Below are positions 34,995 through 43,934 of a stretch of 64,000 nucleotides of DNA, piece after piece. Numbering within the stretch: position 1 is the stretch's first letter; each line of letters opens with the position of its first letter. The notes beneath the pieces are model-generated. The model saw only the letters and a list, made by a program, of their open reading frames with translations, had not been told where the DNA came from and did no database searches. Both the position numbers and the translations under genes were made by a program. Source of the stretch: Paenibacillus aestuarii (GTDB lineage Bacteria > Bacillota > Bacilli > Paenibacillales > NBRC-103111); NCBI RefSeq assembly GCF_027789125.1, contig NZ_JAQFVF010000043.1:1-64000 (forward strand), written 5' to 3'.

Positions 34995-35666
34995 ATGACA
35001 CAGAAGCTGGTAAGGCATGTTTTAGATACGATTGGTGAGCTGTTTCCGGATGCGCATTGCGAGCTGCACCACAGCAACCCGTTTGAGCTGACTATTGCCG
35101 TGCTGCTTTCAGCACAGTGTACAGATGAAACAGTCAATAAAGTGACGCATACGTTGTTTCAAAAGTATAAGCGGCCAGAAGATTACTTAGCCGTTCCGCT
35201 TGAGGAGTTAGAGCAAGATATTCGCCGGATCGGCTTGTTCCGCAACAAGGCCAGCAACATTCAGAAGCTATGTCAGCTGCTGCTGGACAAGTATGACGGT
35301 CAAATCCCGGAAAAACACGAGCAACTAGTTGAACTGCCTGGCGTCGGTCGGAAAACGGCGAATGTCGTTGTTTCGAATGCGTTTGGCGTGCCTGCGATTG
35401 CTGTAGACACGCATGTGGAGCGCGTCTCCAAGAGACTCGGTCTTGCCGGTCAGGAAGACTCTGTACTTGAAGTTGAGAAGAAGCTGATGAAGAAAGTGCC
35501 GCGTGATGAATGGACACAGACGCATCATCGTTTAATTTTTTTCGGACGGTACCACTGCAAAGCGCAAAATCCGGCATGCGACGTTTGTCCCTTATTGGAT
35601 AAATGCCGTGAAGGCAAACAACGTATGAAACCAAGTAAACGTAGAAAAACTAGTACCAACAATTGA
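34995..35666 (+). CDS. nth: Endonuclease III
   Basis: 223 residues, base-excision repair glycosylase with AP lyase activity. The helix-hairpin-helix LPGVGRKTANVV carries the catalytic lysine, VDTHVERVSKRL the catalytic aspartate, and the C-terminal CKAQNPACDVCPLLDKC gives the four cysteines of the [4Fe-4S] cluster (spacing 6-2-5). I use the ATG at 34995, after AAGGAAG; a frame 20 codons longer has no ribosome site. In B. subtilis nth follows dnaD directly; here it is 23 kb from dnaD. Confidence 0.94.
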   Translation: MTQKLVRHVLDTIGELFPDAHCELHHSNPFELTIAVLLSAQCTDETVNKVTHTLFQKYKRPEDYLAVPLEELEQDIRRIGLFRNKASNIQKLCQLLLDKYDGQIPEKHEQLVELPGVGRKTANVVVSNAFGVPAIAVDTHVERVSKRLGLAGQEDSVLEVEKKLMKKVPRDEWTQTHHRLIFFGRYHCKAQNPACDVCPLLDKCREGKQRMKPSKRRKTSTNN

Positions 35667-35691
35667 TATGCAAACAAAGGATGGGATGGAA

Positions 35692-35967
35692 ATGAAATGC
35701 ATCGCCGTATACACAAGCAGTTTTGAAATGTTCTCTGATATCTATGAGCAAGTGATTAAGACTCCTTTGAAAGAGAACGAAGAGAAAGTCATCGAAGGCA
35801 TTACGGTCAGCGAATCCGGTGAGGTTCCGCAAAACTACATAGACAAAATGAAAACGAAGCCTGAAGTTGTCGTGATGAAAGTAAAAGATTCCGATATTAC
35901 GATTTTGCAACATCGTGATGTATTCGAAATTTTCTTACCGGAAAACGAAAAAGTAGTCATGTCCTAA
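35692..35967 (+). CDS. Small protein of unknown function next to nth
   Basis: 91 residues, soluble, with a predicted alpha/beta pattern and no known motif. MKCIAVYTSSFEMFSDIYEQ at the start resembles a small ferredoxin-like or regulatory fold, but I cannot name it. The ATG at 35692 lies nine bases after AAAGGA; two in-frame ATGs upstream fit less well. It begins 25 bp after nth and ends in a terminator, so it is probably in one operon with nth. Confidence 0.75.
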   Translation: MKCIAVYTSSFEMFSDIYEQVIKTPLKENEEKVIEGITVSESGEVPQNYIDKMKTKPEVVVMKVKDSDITILQHRDVFEIFLPENEKVVMS

Positions 35968-35990
35968 ATCTCCCTCAGGGAGATTTTTTT
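35967..35990 (+). terminator. Terminator after the nth operon
   Basis: AATCTCCCT and GGGAGATT form a compact stem followed by TTTTT. Confidence 0.88.
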
Positions 35991-35991
35991 C

Positions 35992-36000
35992 TGTTATAAT
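35992..36000 (+). promoter_or_regulatory. Possible extended -10 promoter of dynA
   Basis: TGTTATAAT is a perfect extended -10 element but no -35 is seen; it is 42 bp upstream of the start codon. Confidence 0.4.
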
Positions 36001-36041
36001 GTTAGGTTGTAGAGGGCAAGTTCAGCTGGGGGAGATTGACG

Positions 36042-39000
36042 ATGAATCAAATGGTTGAAACGAAAATGACAGCGATGTCGGCTGCAATGAAGCAAATGCA
36101 TGGCATCCTCCGTCAAACCGGCGATGAGGAAAATGCGGCGAAAATGGAGCAGCTGCTTGAAAAAATAAGCTTGGATCGCATGAACATTGCTTTTTGCGGA
36201 CATTTTTCCGCAGGCAAGTCGACTTTGATTAATCAGCTATGCGGACATCCGCTGCTGCCATCAAGTCCGATTCCGACAAGTGCGAATATCGTAAGCATTC
36301 GCAATGGGGAGCCTGGGGCGCATGTGAAGCTGAAAGATAGCGAGGCGATGCAGACGATCGCCCTTGAGCAGCTGGAAGCTTATGCGGTCAATGGGACCGA
36401 TATTGAATCGGTGGAAATTACGTATCCGATACCGTTTCTTGGCGGGCACGCCGCGCTGCTGGATACACCGGGGATCGATTCGACGGACGATGCGCATCAT
36501 CAGTCGACCGAGTCTGCGCTGCATTTGGCGGATGTGGTTTTCTATGTCATGGACTATAACCATGTGCAGTCGGAAGTGAATTTGGCATTCACGAAGAAGA
36601 TGAAAGAGTGGGGCAAACCGCTTTATCTGATTGTCAACATGATTGATAAGCATAAAGAATGGGAACTGTCCTTTACGCAATATCAAGAAGGCACGAAGCA
36701 GGCATTTCTAAGCTGGGGTATTGAGCCTGATGGGCTGCTCTATGTGACGATGAAGGAGCCGAACCATGCCCATAACGAATTCGCGAAGCTGAAGTGGCTC
36801 CTGGGCGCGCTGATCGAGCGCGGAGAGGCGCTGCAAAGCGTAAGCCTCGACGCCTCAGCGCGCTATTTGGCGACGGAGCACGGAGGCTGGCTGGCGGAGC
36901 AGCATGAGCCGCAGAAGGCGGAGCTCATGGAGCAAATCCGCCAGGAGGGCGACGTGCAGGAGGCGCAGGAGCTGGCGGCGGCCAAGCAGCGCGAGCTCGC
37001 GGCCTTGCGCGAGCTGCCGGAGACGCTGACGGCAGCACTGCGCAAAGATATTGGCGGCATCATCGAGAACGCCAATATTACGCCAGCCTTGACCCGGGAT
37101 CAGGCTCACACGTATTTGGAGAGCCGCAAGCCAGGGTTCAAGGTCGGATTGTTCGCGCGTGCGGAGAAGACGCAAGCGGAGATCGCGAAACGGCTGCAAG
37201 CGTTTCGTGACGATCTGGCCGAGCAGGTGGAAGCCCAGCTCGATTGGCATTTGCGGGATGCGCTGAAGAAGAGCGCGCAGCAGCAAGGGCTGCACGATGC
37301 CGAGCTGCTGAGTCAGATCGAGGCATTGAAGGTCGACGTGACGCCGGACTGGCTCGCCGCGCAAGTGCTTGCGGGAGCCGTATTCGGCGGCGAATACACG
37401 CTCAACTACATGAAGCAGGTTGCGGCAGAACTCAAGCAGCTGTACCGCAGACAGGCGTTTGCGGTCATTGATCTGGTCGCAGACGCTGTGCGCGAGCGCT
37501 CTATACAAGCGATCTCTGCGCTTGAGGAAGAGCTGGCGGGGCTGAACGATCGGCTTAGCGCTTACCGCGAGCTGCAGCGGCTCGAAGACAAAGAAGCCGC
37601 TGCCCAAGCTGCCCTGCTGCAAATGGCGGACTGGCCGAAGCCGTCCTTGCCGGCCATGCCGGATCTGCAGCAGTTCACAGCGCAGGACGCCGCGCTGTTT
37701 GCGGCGGCTCTTGGGCTGGCCGGCGGTAACGCGGCGGCCGATGCTGCTTCAAGGCTGCACGTGACAGCCATGGATACGATTTTACAAGCCGCTGCCAATG
37801 CGGCCAACGCTGCGAGCGCGCAGGCGGCAGCTGGTACGGCCGCTCCCGCTGGCGACACTGCAGCAGCGGCAACGGCGGCGCCTTCCGCGTTCTCCTCGGG
37901 TGAACACGGGAAGCGCATGGAGCGCAAGGCCGCCTCGCTCGAGGCGGCGGCGGCTCTCATCGACGGATTGCCGTCGATGAAGTCGATCGCGCGCTCCATG
38001 CAGGGCAAAGCGGAACGTCTGCGAGACCGGACGTTTACGATTGCGCTGTTCGGCGCCTTCAGCGCCGGCAAATCGTCGTTCGCCAATGCACTCATTGGCG
38101 AACGGATTTTGCCGGTGTCGCCGAACCCGACGACGGCGGCGATCAATAAGATCATGCCGCCGCAAGACGGCTGGCCGCACGGCACAGCCAAGGTGAAGAT
38201 GAAGTCCGCGGATGCGATCCGCCAGGACGTCTTCTATTCCTTGGAGCTGCTGGGCCTTGCGGCAGATGATATGGCGACTGCGCTCAAGCGCATCAGCGCG
38301 CTGTCGCCGGCGGGCGTGACGCCTAAAGGCAAGCCCCACTATTCCTTCCTCAAAGCGGTGGAGAAGGGCTGGTCCTTGGCTGAATCGCATCTAGGCCAAG
38401 AGTTGAAAATTACGAAAGACGAATTCCCCGGTTATGTGGCGGATGAGTCCAAATCTTGTTTTGTTGAATTTATTGAATTGTATTATTCGAATCCGCTCAC
38501 GGAGCAGGGCATTATCTTCGTCGATACGCCGGGCGCAGATTCCATCAATGCGCGTCATACGGGCGTAGCGTTTAATTATATCAAGAACGCAGATGCGATC
38601 TTGTTCGTCACTTATTACAACCACGCCTTCTCCCAAGCGGACCGCGAGTTCCTGCTCCAGCTCGGCCGGGTGAAGGACAGCTTTGAGATGGATAAAATGT
38701 TTTTCATCGTCAACGCGGCGGACTTGGCTTCCAGTACGGAGGAGCTGGAGGGCGTCGTGAAGCATGTGGAGACGAATCTGCTTGCGCACGGCATCCGCAA
38801 TCCGCGGATTTATCCGATCTCCAGTTATTTGGCGGCTGAAGGCAAAATTAAAAACAGTGCAGCGCTGATCGAACAGTCGGGTATCCGGCCGTTTGAGCAC
38901 GATTTTGTAAACTTTACGTTTAATGAACTGAGCGACGTGGCGATCCATGCGGCTAACCTGGAGCTGGGGCGAGCGGTGCAGCTAATGCAGCAATGGGTCA

Positions 39001-39785
39001 CCAGCGCCCAGTCCGGGGAGGAGCAGCGGAAGCAGCGTATTGCCGGCTTGCAATCTGCGGAAGCTGAGGCCGTGACACTGCTTCAGAATACCGAGTACGG
39101 GACCGAGCTTAAAGAGATGAAGAAGGAAATCCAAGAGCTTCTTTACTATGTCAAACAGCGGACGATGTTCCGTTTTGGCGAGCTCTATAATTACGCCTTC
39201 AACCCTTCGACATTCCGCGAGGAAGCGCGCGATCCGAAACAGGCGCTGCAAGGCGCTTGGGCGGAGCTTCTGCGCATGATCGCTTTTGACCTGTCGCAGG
39301 AAGTGCTGGCGACGACGCTGCGCGTCGAGAACAAAATGAATCAGCTCAGCAAAAGCCGTGTAAGCCGATGGGATGAACAGCTCGGCGAGCTGATCGACGG
39401 ATTCGAGAGCGGCGGCTATGAGGAGCGCAAGTTCAATACGCCTGAAGTCGCGGTGAATGTGCAGGTGCAAGACGTCACCATTAAGCTGCTGCAAAGCTAC
39501 TTCAAGAACGCGAAGCAGTTCTTTGAAGGCGACGGCAAGAGCAAGCTGCGTGCGGAGCTCGAAAGCCGGATGAATGCGCCTGTCGCTGCGCTGATGGAAG
39601 AGCAAACGAAGGAGCTTGAGCTCGCTTATGCCGATCAGTTGGAAGTGTCGCTGGGCAGCTTGAAGGAACTGATGCTTCAGCAGCTTCATGAGCATGTCAG
39701 CGGCATGCGGGATGCACTGGAAATGAAGATTGATTTGACCGAACTCATCTCCAAACAGCATCAATTAAAAGCATTTATGGATTGA
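36042..39785 (+). CDS. dynA: Double bacterial dynamin-like protein
   Basis: 1247 residues with two dynamin modules in one chain, as in B. subtilis DynA (1193 residues), which tethers membranes and helps repair them. Module 1 has P-loop GHFSAGKST near residue 58, LLDTPGIDST near 145 and NMIDKHKEW near 200. Module 2 has GAFSAGKSSF near 670, FVDTPGADS near 830 and VNAADLASS near 890. Both P-loops are intact. Between the modules lies an Ala-rich, low-complexity linker (about residues 545-630). ATG at 36042 follows GCTGGGGGA. It stands alone, with its own promoter and terminator. Confidence 0.92.
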   Translation: MNQMVETKMTAMSAAMKQMHGILRQTGDEENAAKMEQLLEKISLDRMNIAFCGHFSAGKSTLINQLCGHPLLPSSPIPTSANIVSIRNGEPGAHVKLKDSEAMQTIALEQLEAYAVNGTDIESVEITYPIPFLGGHAALLDTPGIDSTDDAHHQSTESALHLADVVFYVMDYNHVQSEVNLAFTKKMKEWGKPLYLIVNMIDKHKEWELSFTQYQEGTKQAFLSWGIEPDGLLYVTMKEPNHAHNEFAKLKWLLGALIERGEALQSVSLDASARYLATEHGGWLAEQHEPQKAELMEQIRQEGDVQEAQELAAAKQRELAALRELPETLTAALRKDIGGIIENANITPALTRDQAHTYLESRKPGFKVGLFARAEKTQAEIAKRLQAFRDDLAEQVEAQLDWHLRDALKKSAQQQGLHDAELLSQIEALKVDVTPDWLAAQVLAGAVFGGEYTLNYMKQVAAELKQLYRRQAFAVIDLVADAVRERSIQAISALEEELAGLNDRLSAYRELQRLEDKEAAAQAALLQMADWPKPSLPAMPDLQQFTAQDAALFAAALGLAGGNAAADAASRLHVTAMDTILQAAANAANAASAQAAAGTAAPAGDTAAAATAAPSAFSSGEHGKRMERKAASLEAAAALIDGLPSMKSIARSMQGKAERLRDRTFTIALFGAFSAGKSSFANALIGERILPVSPNPTTAAINKIMPPQDGWPHGTAKVKMKSADAIRQDVFYSLELLGLAADDMATALKRISALSPAGVTPKGKPHYSFLKAVEKGWSLAESHLGQELKITKDEFPGYVADESKSCFVEFIELYYSNPLTEQGIIFVDTPGADSINARHTGVAFNYIKNADAILFVTYYNHAFSQADREFLLQLGRVKDSFEMDKMFFIVNAADLASSTEELEGVVKHVETNLLAHGIRNPRIYPISSYLAAEGKIKNSAALIEQSGIRPFEHDFVNFTFNELSDVAIHAANLELGRAVQLMQQWVTSAQSGEEQRKQRIAGLQSAEAEAVTLLQNTEYGTELKEMKKEIQELLYYVKQRTMFRFGELYNYAFNPSTFREEARDPKQALQGAWAELLRMIAFDLSQEVLATTLRVENKMNQLSKSRVSRWDEQLGELIDGFESGGYEERKFNTPEVAVNVQVQDVTIKLLQSYFKNAKQFFEGDGKSKLRAELESRMNAPVAALMEEQTKELELAYADQLEVSLGSLKELMLQQLHEHVSGMRDALEMKIDLTELISKQHQLKAFMD

Positions 39786-39794
39786 CAAATCGTA

Positions 39795-39836
39795 AGAAGC
39801 CGAATTCGTGAGATTTCACGAGATCGGCTTCTTTTT
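39795..39836 (+). terminator. Terminator after dynA
   Basis: AGAAGCCGA and TCGGCTTCT pair, with CGTGA/TCACG inside, then TTTT. Confidence 0.88.
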
Positions 39837-39845
39837 GTGCCATCA

Positions 39846-39859
39846 TGTAAAGGCTTACA
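39846..39859. promoter_or_regulatory. cre-like site (CcpA operator candidate)
   Basis: TGTAAAGGCTTACA matches the ideal TGTAARCGYTTACA in 13 of 14 positions. It lies about 200 bp upstream of the ABC exporter pair. Confidence 0.4.
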
Positions 39860-39997
39860 TTGGCGGTTATCTGGATGATTTCCAAGAATAGGGTGGATTC
39901 CTGCTTGATTTTGTGAAATTATGGTCATTTAAGCGTTTAAATCCTCTTATTCTCTCTTTGCCCCATTATAGGGATGGTGTTAATATTCATAAAGGTT

Positions 39998-40011
39998 TTA
40001 AAACGCTTTCT
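39998..40011. promoter_or_regulatory. Second cre-like site upstream of the ABC exporter
   Basis: TTAAAACGCTTTCT fits the general cre rule TGNAANCGNWNNCW with one mismatch, 45 bp before the start codon. Confidence 0.3.
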
Positions 40012-40055
40012 TAGGCTTTTCCAATTTTTCCTTCTTGAGGAGGGGGCTTCTACAG

Positions 40056-41888
40056 GTGGATGTCTTCAGGCAATTGAAACAGTTTTATTGGCCAGAGAAA
40101 AAATTGTTATTCGTTTCAATCTTTTGCTTGGCGGTGGCCACTGGACTCGGCCTCGTGTATCCGAACTTGCTTCGGTATTTGATCGATGACGTCATTAGCA
40201 AAAAGAATTTCGGGCTCGTGCCGAAGCTGTCATTATTCGTTGTCGGTGTCGTCAGTCTCAAAGGTATGTTTCAGTTTTTTCATGGTCTAAGCGGAGGACG
40301 CCTAGGCAATCGTGTGGCCTTTCACATGCGAAACGCACTCTATGAAAAGCTGCAGTACTTATCTTTTCAGTACTATGATCAAGCGCGTACAGGGGATCTA
40401 ATGTCACGTTTGACAGCGGATTTGGAACAAATTCGCCAATTTATTGGCTTTGGCTTTGCCCAACTGTTGAACGTCATGTTTATGCTGATTTTCGGGACGG
40501 CCATGATGTTCTCGATTAACTGGAAGCTTGCGCTGCTTACGATGATTTCCATGCCATTCCTGGCGTACACAGCGATCCGCTTCGAAGGCAAAATTCATCC
40601 GGCGTTCCGCCAAGTACGGCAATCGCTCAGCACGATGACGACGGCTGTTCAGGAAAATATTACCGGGGTGCGCACCGTCAAATCATTCGCCCGCGAACCG
40701 CATGAAGTTGACAAATTCTCGCTGCGCAACGAAACGTATCGTTCCATGAATATTCAAACGTCCAGCATCTGGGCGAAATATTTTCCCATTATGGAGATTT
40801 TGGCGAACCTCAGCGTCATCATCCTGCTGGGTGCCGGCGGCTACATGGTAATTAACAATACCATTACGCTCGGCGAGCTTGTCGCTTGCTTCAGTTTGAT
40901 CTGGTACATTATCAGCCCGATGTGGGGACTTGGCTTCCATATCAACAACTTTACGAATACAAAGGCTTCCGGTGAGAAAATTTTGGATGTGCTGCACCAA
41001 TATCTGCATGTCAAAGATCAGCCGAATGCTGCAGCCTTGAACGACTCTGAAGTGAAGGGACATGTCCGCTTTGAAAATGTCACCTTTGCATATCCGGAAA
41101 AGCAACCGGCTCTGTATAATTTCTCCGTCGATGCGCCTCCAGGCTCGGTGATCGGTCTGCTCGGCAGCACGGGTTCGGGTAAATCCACCGTGATTTCCCT
41201 GCTGATGCGGGCTTACAATGTCAAGGATGGCAAAATTACCTTAGACGGCAAAGATGTCCGCTCCCTGCAAGTGAAAAGCGTCCGCGATCAGATTGCGACA
41301 GTGTTTCAAGAAACATTCCTATTTTCATCCACGATCCGCAATAACATCGCTTATGGACAGAAGGATGCGACCATGGAGGAGATTGTCCGCGCCGCGAAAT
41401 TTGCCAAAGCGCATGACTTCATCATGGAGCTGCCTGAAGGCTACGACACGGTCGTCGGGGAACGCGGATTGGGTCTTTCCGGCGGGCAAAAGCAGCGGAT
41501 TTCCATCGCTCGCGCCTTGCTGAAAGATCCGAAGATTCTCATTCTCGATGACGCGACAAGCGCTGTCGATATGGAGACCGAGCACGAGATTCAAGCCGGC
41601 TTCGGTGAAGTGATGAAAGGGCGCACGACGTTTATTATTGCGCACCGGATTTCCTCGTTGAAGCATGCCGATGAGATTATTGTGCTTGATGAAGGCCGGG
41701 TCGTGCAGCGGGGCACCCATGAAGAGCTGCTTCAGCAGGAAGGGCTGTACCGCCAGACGTATAATATTCAATATGCCGACCAGCCGCGCGAGCAGTCTGG
41801 CGCGGGCGAGGCTGCGGCAGCTGCCTATGAACCGGCATTGAAAGCTGACAAACACGTATCTTCTCTGGAAAGAAGGTTAGCGCATTGA
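40056..41888 (+). CDS. ABC exporter half-transporter, first subunit (degenerate catalytic site)
   Basis: 610 residues: six-helix membrane domain (about 15-310) and a nucleotide-binding domain (about 340-575) with Walker A GSTGSGKST, signature LSGGQKQR, Walker B ILILDDATSA and the switch His in IIAHR. The residue after the Walker B aspartate is Asp, not the catalytic Glu, which is typical of one half of heterodimeric exporters such as B. subtilis BmrC/BmrD. GTG start at 40056 after AGGAGGGGG. It overlaps the next gene (TTGA), so both are made together. Drug or lipid export is likely, substrate unknown. Confidence 0.88.
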   Translation: MDVFRQLKQFYWPEKKLLFVSIFCLAVATGLGLVYPNLLRYLIDDVISKKNFGLVPKLSLFVVGVVSLKGMFQFFHGLSGGRLGNRVAFHMRNALYEKLQYLSFQYYDQARTGDLMSRLTADLEQIRQFIGFGFAQLLNVMFMLIFGTAMMFSINWKLALLTMISMPFLAYTAIRFEGKIHPAFRQVRQSLSTMTTAVQENITGVRTVKSFAREPHEVDKFSLRNETYRSMNIQTSSIWAKYFPIMEILANLSVIILLGAGGYMVINNTITLGELVACFSLIWYIISPMWGLGFHINNFTNTKASGEKILDVLHQYLHVKDQPNAAALNDSEVKGHVRFENVTFAYPEKQPALYNFSVDAPPGSVIGLLGSTGSGKSTVISLLMRAYNVKDGKITLDGKDVRSLQVKSVRDQIATVFQETFLFSSTIRNNIAYGQKDATMEEIVRAAKFAKAHDFIMELPEGYDTVVGERGLGLSGGQKQRISIARALLKDPKILILDDATSAVDMETEHEIQAGFGEVMKGRTTFIIAHRISSLKHADEIIVLDEGRVVQRGTHEELLQQEGLYRQTYNIQYADQPREQSGAGEAAAAAYEPALKADKHVSSLERRLAH

Positions 41889-43732
41889 ACACGCACGCCA
41901 AGCAAGCCAATCCGGCTGAGAATCCGGCTGAATCGCAGGCTGGACAGCGCTTTGTCTATCAGGACGATGAGCTTATCGATAAACCGTTTGACTGGAATCA
42001 ATTAAGACGATTGTTTACGTACATGAAGCCTTACCGGAAACAGATGCTGCCGATTATTATCATCATGATGTTCGTCGGGGCGATTACGAAATTAACCGTT
42101 CCGCTGCTGATTCGCGTCGCCATTGACGATGCCATTACGCCGAAAAATAATAAACTGCTGTTTGCGATCGTCGGCATCATGCTCGGGGTCTATATTATCC
42201 AATGGCTTGCGAATACGTTTCGGATCAAATATACGAATATCGTGGGGCAGCGCGTCATTTACGATCTGCGCCACGATCTATTCAGCCATATTCAAAAGCT
42301 GAGCTTCCGCTTTTTTGACACGCGCCCGGCGGGTTCCGTCCTGGTGCGCGTCACCAACTATGTCAATTCGCTGCAAGATTTGTTTACGAACGGCGTCGTC
42401 AACCTGCTCATCGACTGTGTGCAGCTTTGCGGCATCATGATCATTTTGCTCAGTTTTAACTTCAAATTGGGCGCCGCCATTATTATTACCGTGCCGCTCA
42501 TGTTTCTGATATCGACGAAGCTGCGCCTGCGCATCCGCCGTGCCTGGCAGGACGTGACGATCAAGCAATCCCGCTTGAATTCCCACTTGAATGAGTGTAT
42601 TCAAGGGATTCGCGTGACGCAAGCGTACACGCAAGAGAAGGAAAACATCCGCTTTTTCAATCATATGAACATGGGCAATCGGCTGTCCTGGAACCGCGCC
42701 TCCATGCTGAATCAGAGCTTTGGGCCGCTGATTGAGATCACCGGGGCTATCGGATATTGCATCCTGTTCTGGTATGGTGCGCATCTGATCCAAACGGAAG
42801 AGATTACGATCGGCTTGTTGGTTGCTTTTGCTACATATATCGGCTATTTCTGGGAGCCCATTACCCGCTTGGGCCAAATGTATTCGCAGCTTCTCGTGGC
42901 GATGGCTTCATCGGAACGTATCTTTGAGTATTTGGACGAAAAGCCTACCGTGGCGGAGCTGCCTGCTGCCAAGGAATTGCCTTCGATCACCGGTCATGTG
43001 AAGTTTGAGAATCTTGTCTTTGAATATGAGCCGGGAAGACCTGCGCTCAAAGGGATCAACATCGAGGCTGAGGCCGGTCAATCGATCGCGCTCGTCGGAC
43101 ATACAGGCTCAGGCAAAAGTACGATTATGAACCTGCTCTGCCGGTTTTACGATCCGGTGGAAGGCCGTGTGCTTATCGACGGAACGGATATTCGCGAAGT
43201 GACGATCCAAAGCCTTCGCTCCCAAGTCGGCATCGTCCTTCAGGATACGTTTATCTTCTCCGGGACGATTCGCGATAACATCCGCTTCGGCCGTCTGGAC
43301 GCCACGGATGAAGAGGTCGAGATGGCCGCAAAAGCGGTGCATGCGCATGACTTCATCCTCGGTCTGCCGCAAGGCTATGACACCGAGGTTCAGGAACGCG
43401 GAAACGTGCTGTCGATGGGGCAGCGGCAACTGATTTCGTTCGCCCGCGCCCTGCTTGCCGATCCGCGCATCCTGATTCTGGATGAAGCTACGGCAAGCAT
43501 TGATACCGAGACAGAGCTCAAAATTCAGGAAGCGCTGAAGACGCTGCTCGCCGGCCGTACTTCCTTCATCGTCGCGCATAGGCTGTCGACGATTCGCGGC
43601 GCAGATAAAATTATCGTGCTCGACCACGGCCGTGTGATGGAAAGCGGCAATCACGAGGAACTGATGCGCGAGCAAAAAATCTACTACGGGCTTATTCAAG
43701 CCCAGTACAAATTTTTGAAAGAAGTGGGCTAA
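41885..43732 (+). CDS. ABC exporter half-transporter, second subunit
   Basis: 615 residues with the same layout: an N-terminal cytosolic stretch of about 45 residues, membrane domain (about 45-340), then nucleotide-binding domain with Walker A GHTGSGKST, signature LSMGQRQL, Walker B ILILDEATAS with the catalytic Glu, and IVAHR. The signature motif deviates (LSMGQ for LSGGQ). With the first subunit it should make one full and one weak ATP site. TTG start inside TTGA, overlapping the stop of the first subunit. Confidence 0.9.
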   Translation: MNTHAKQANPAENPAESQAGQRFVYQDDELIDKPFDWNQLRRLFTYMKPYRKQMLPIIIIMMFVGAITKLTVPLLIRVAIDDAITPKNNKLLFAIVGIMLGVYIIQWLANTFRIKYTNIVGQRVIYDLRHDLFSHIQKLSFRFFDTRPAGSVLVRVTNYVNSLQDLFTNGVVNLLIDCVQLCGIMIILLSFNFKLGAAIIITVPLMFLISTKLRLRIRRAWQDVTIKQSRLNSHLNECIQGIRVTQAYTQEKENIRFFNHMNMGNRLSWNRASMLNQSFGPLIEITGAIGYCILFWYGAHLIQTEEITIGLLVAFATYIGYFWEPITRLGQMYSQLLVAMASSERIFEYLDEKPTVAELPAAKELPSITGHVKFENLVFEYEPGRPALKGINIEAEAGQSIALVGHTGSGKSTIMNLLCRFYDPVEGRVLIDGTDIREVTIQSLRSQVGIVLQDTFIFSGTIRDNIRFGRLDATDEEVEMAAKAVHAHDFILGLPQGYDTEVQERGNVLSMGQRQLISFARALLADPRILILDEATASIDTETELKIQEALKTLLAGRTSFIVAHRLSTIRGADKIIVLDHGRVMESGNHEELMREQKIYYGLIQAQYKFLKEVG

Positions 43733-43748
43733 AAGCACGTTTGCCAGG

Positions 43749-43782
43749 CTGCTTGACTGCGAATGCGGTCAGGCAGTTTTTT
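43749..43782 (+). terminator. Terminator after the ABC exporter pair
   Basis: CTGCTTGAC and GTCAGGCAG pair (one G-T), loop TGCGAATGCG, followed by TTTTTT. Confidence 0.85.
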
Positions 43783-43934
43783 ATTTTGGCAGCGTCTGTT
43801 GATATTGGGGATGACTGATTTTATAATGGTAACAAACGTGTGTTCGGGTTGTGAAATGCTCGAAGTTTGCAAATTCATTGCAGAAGCTATACTCTAATAG
43901 TGAATTATGCCATTATTTGCAGGAGGGGACTCAC

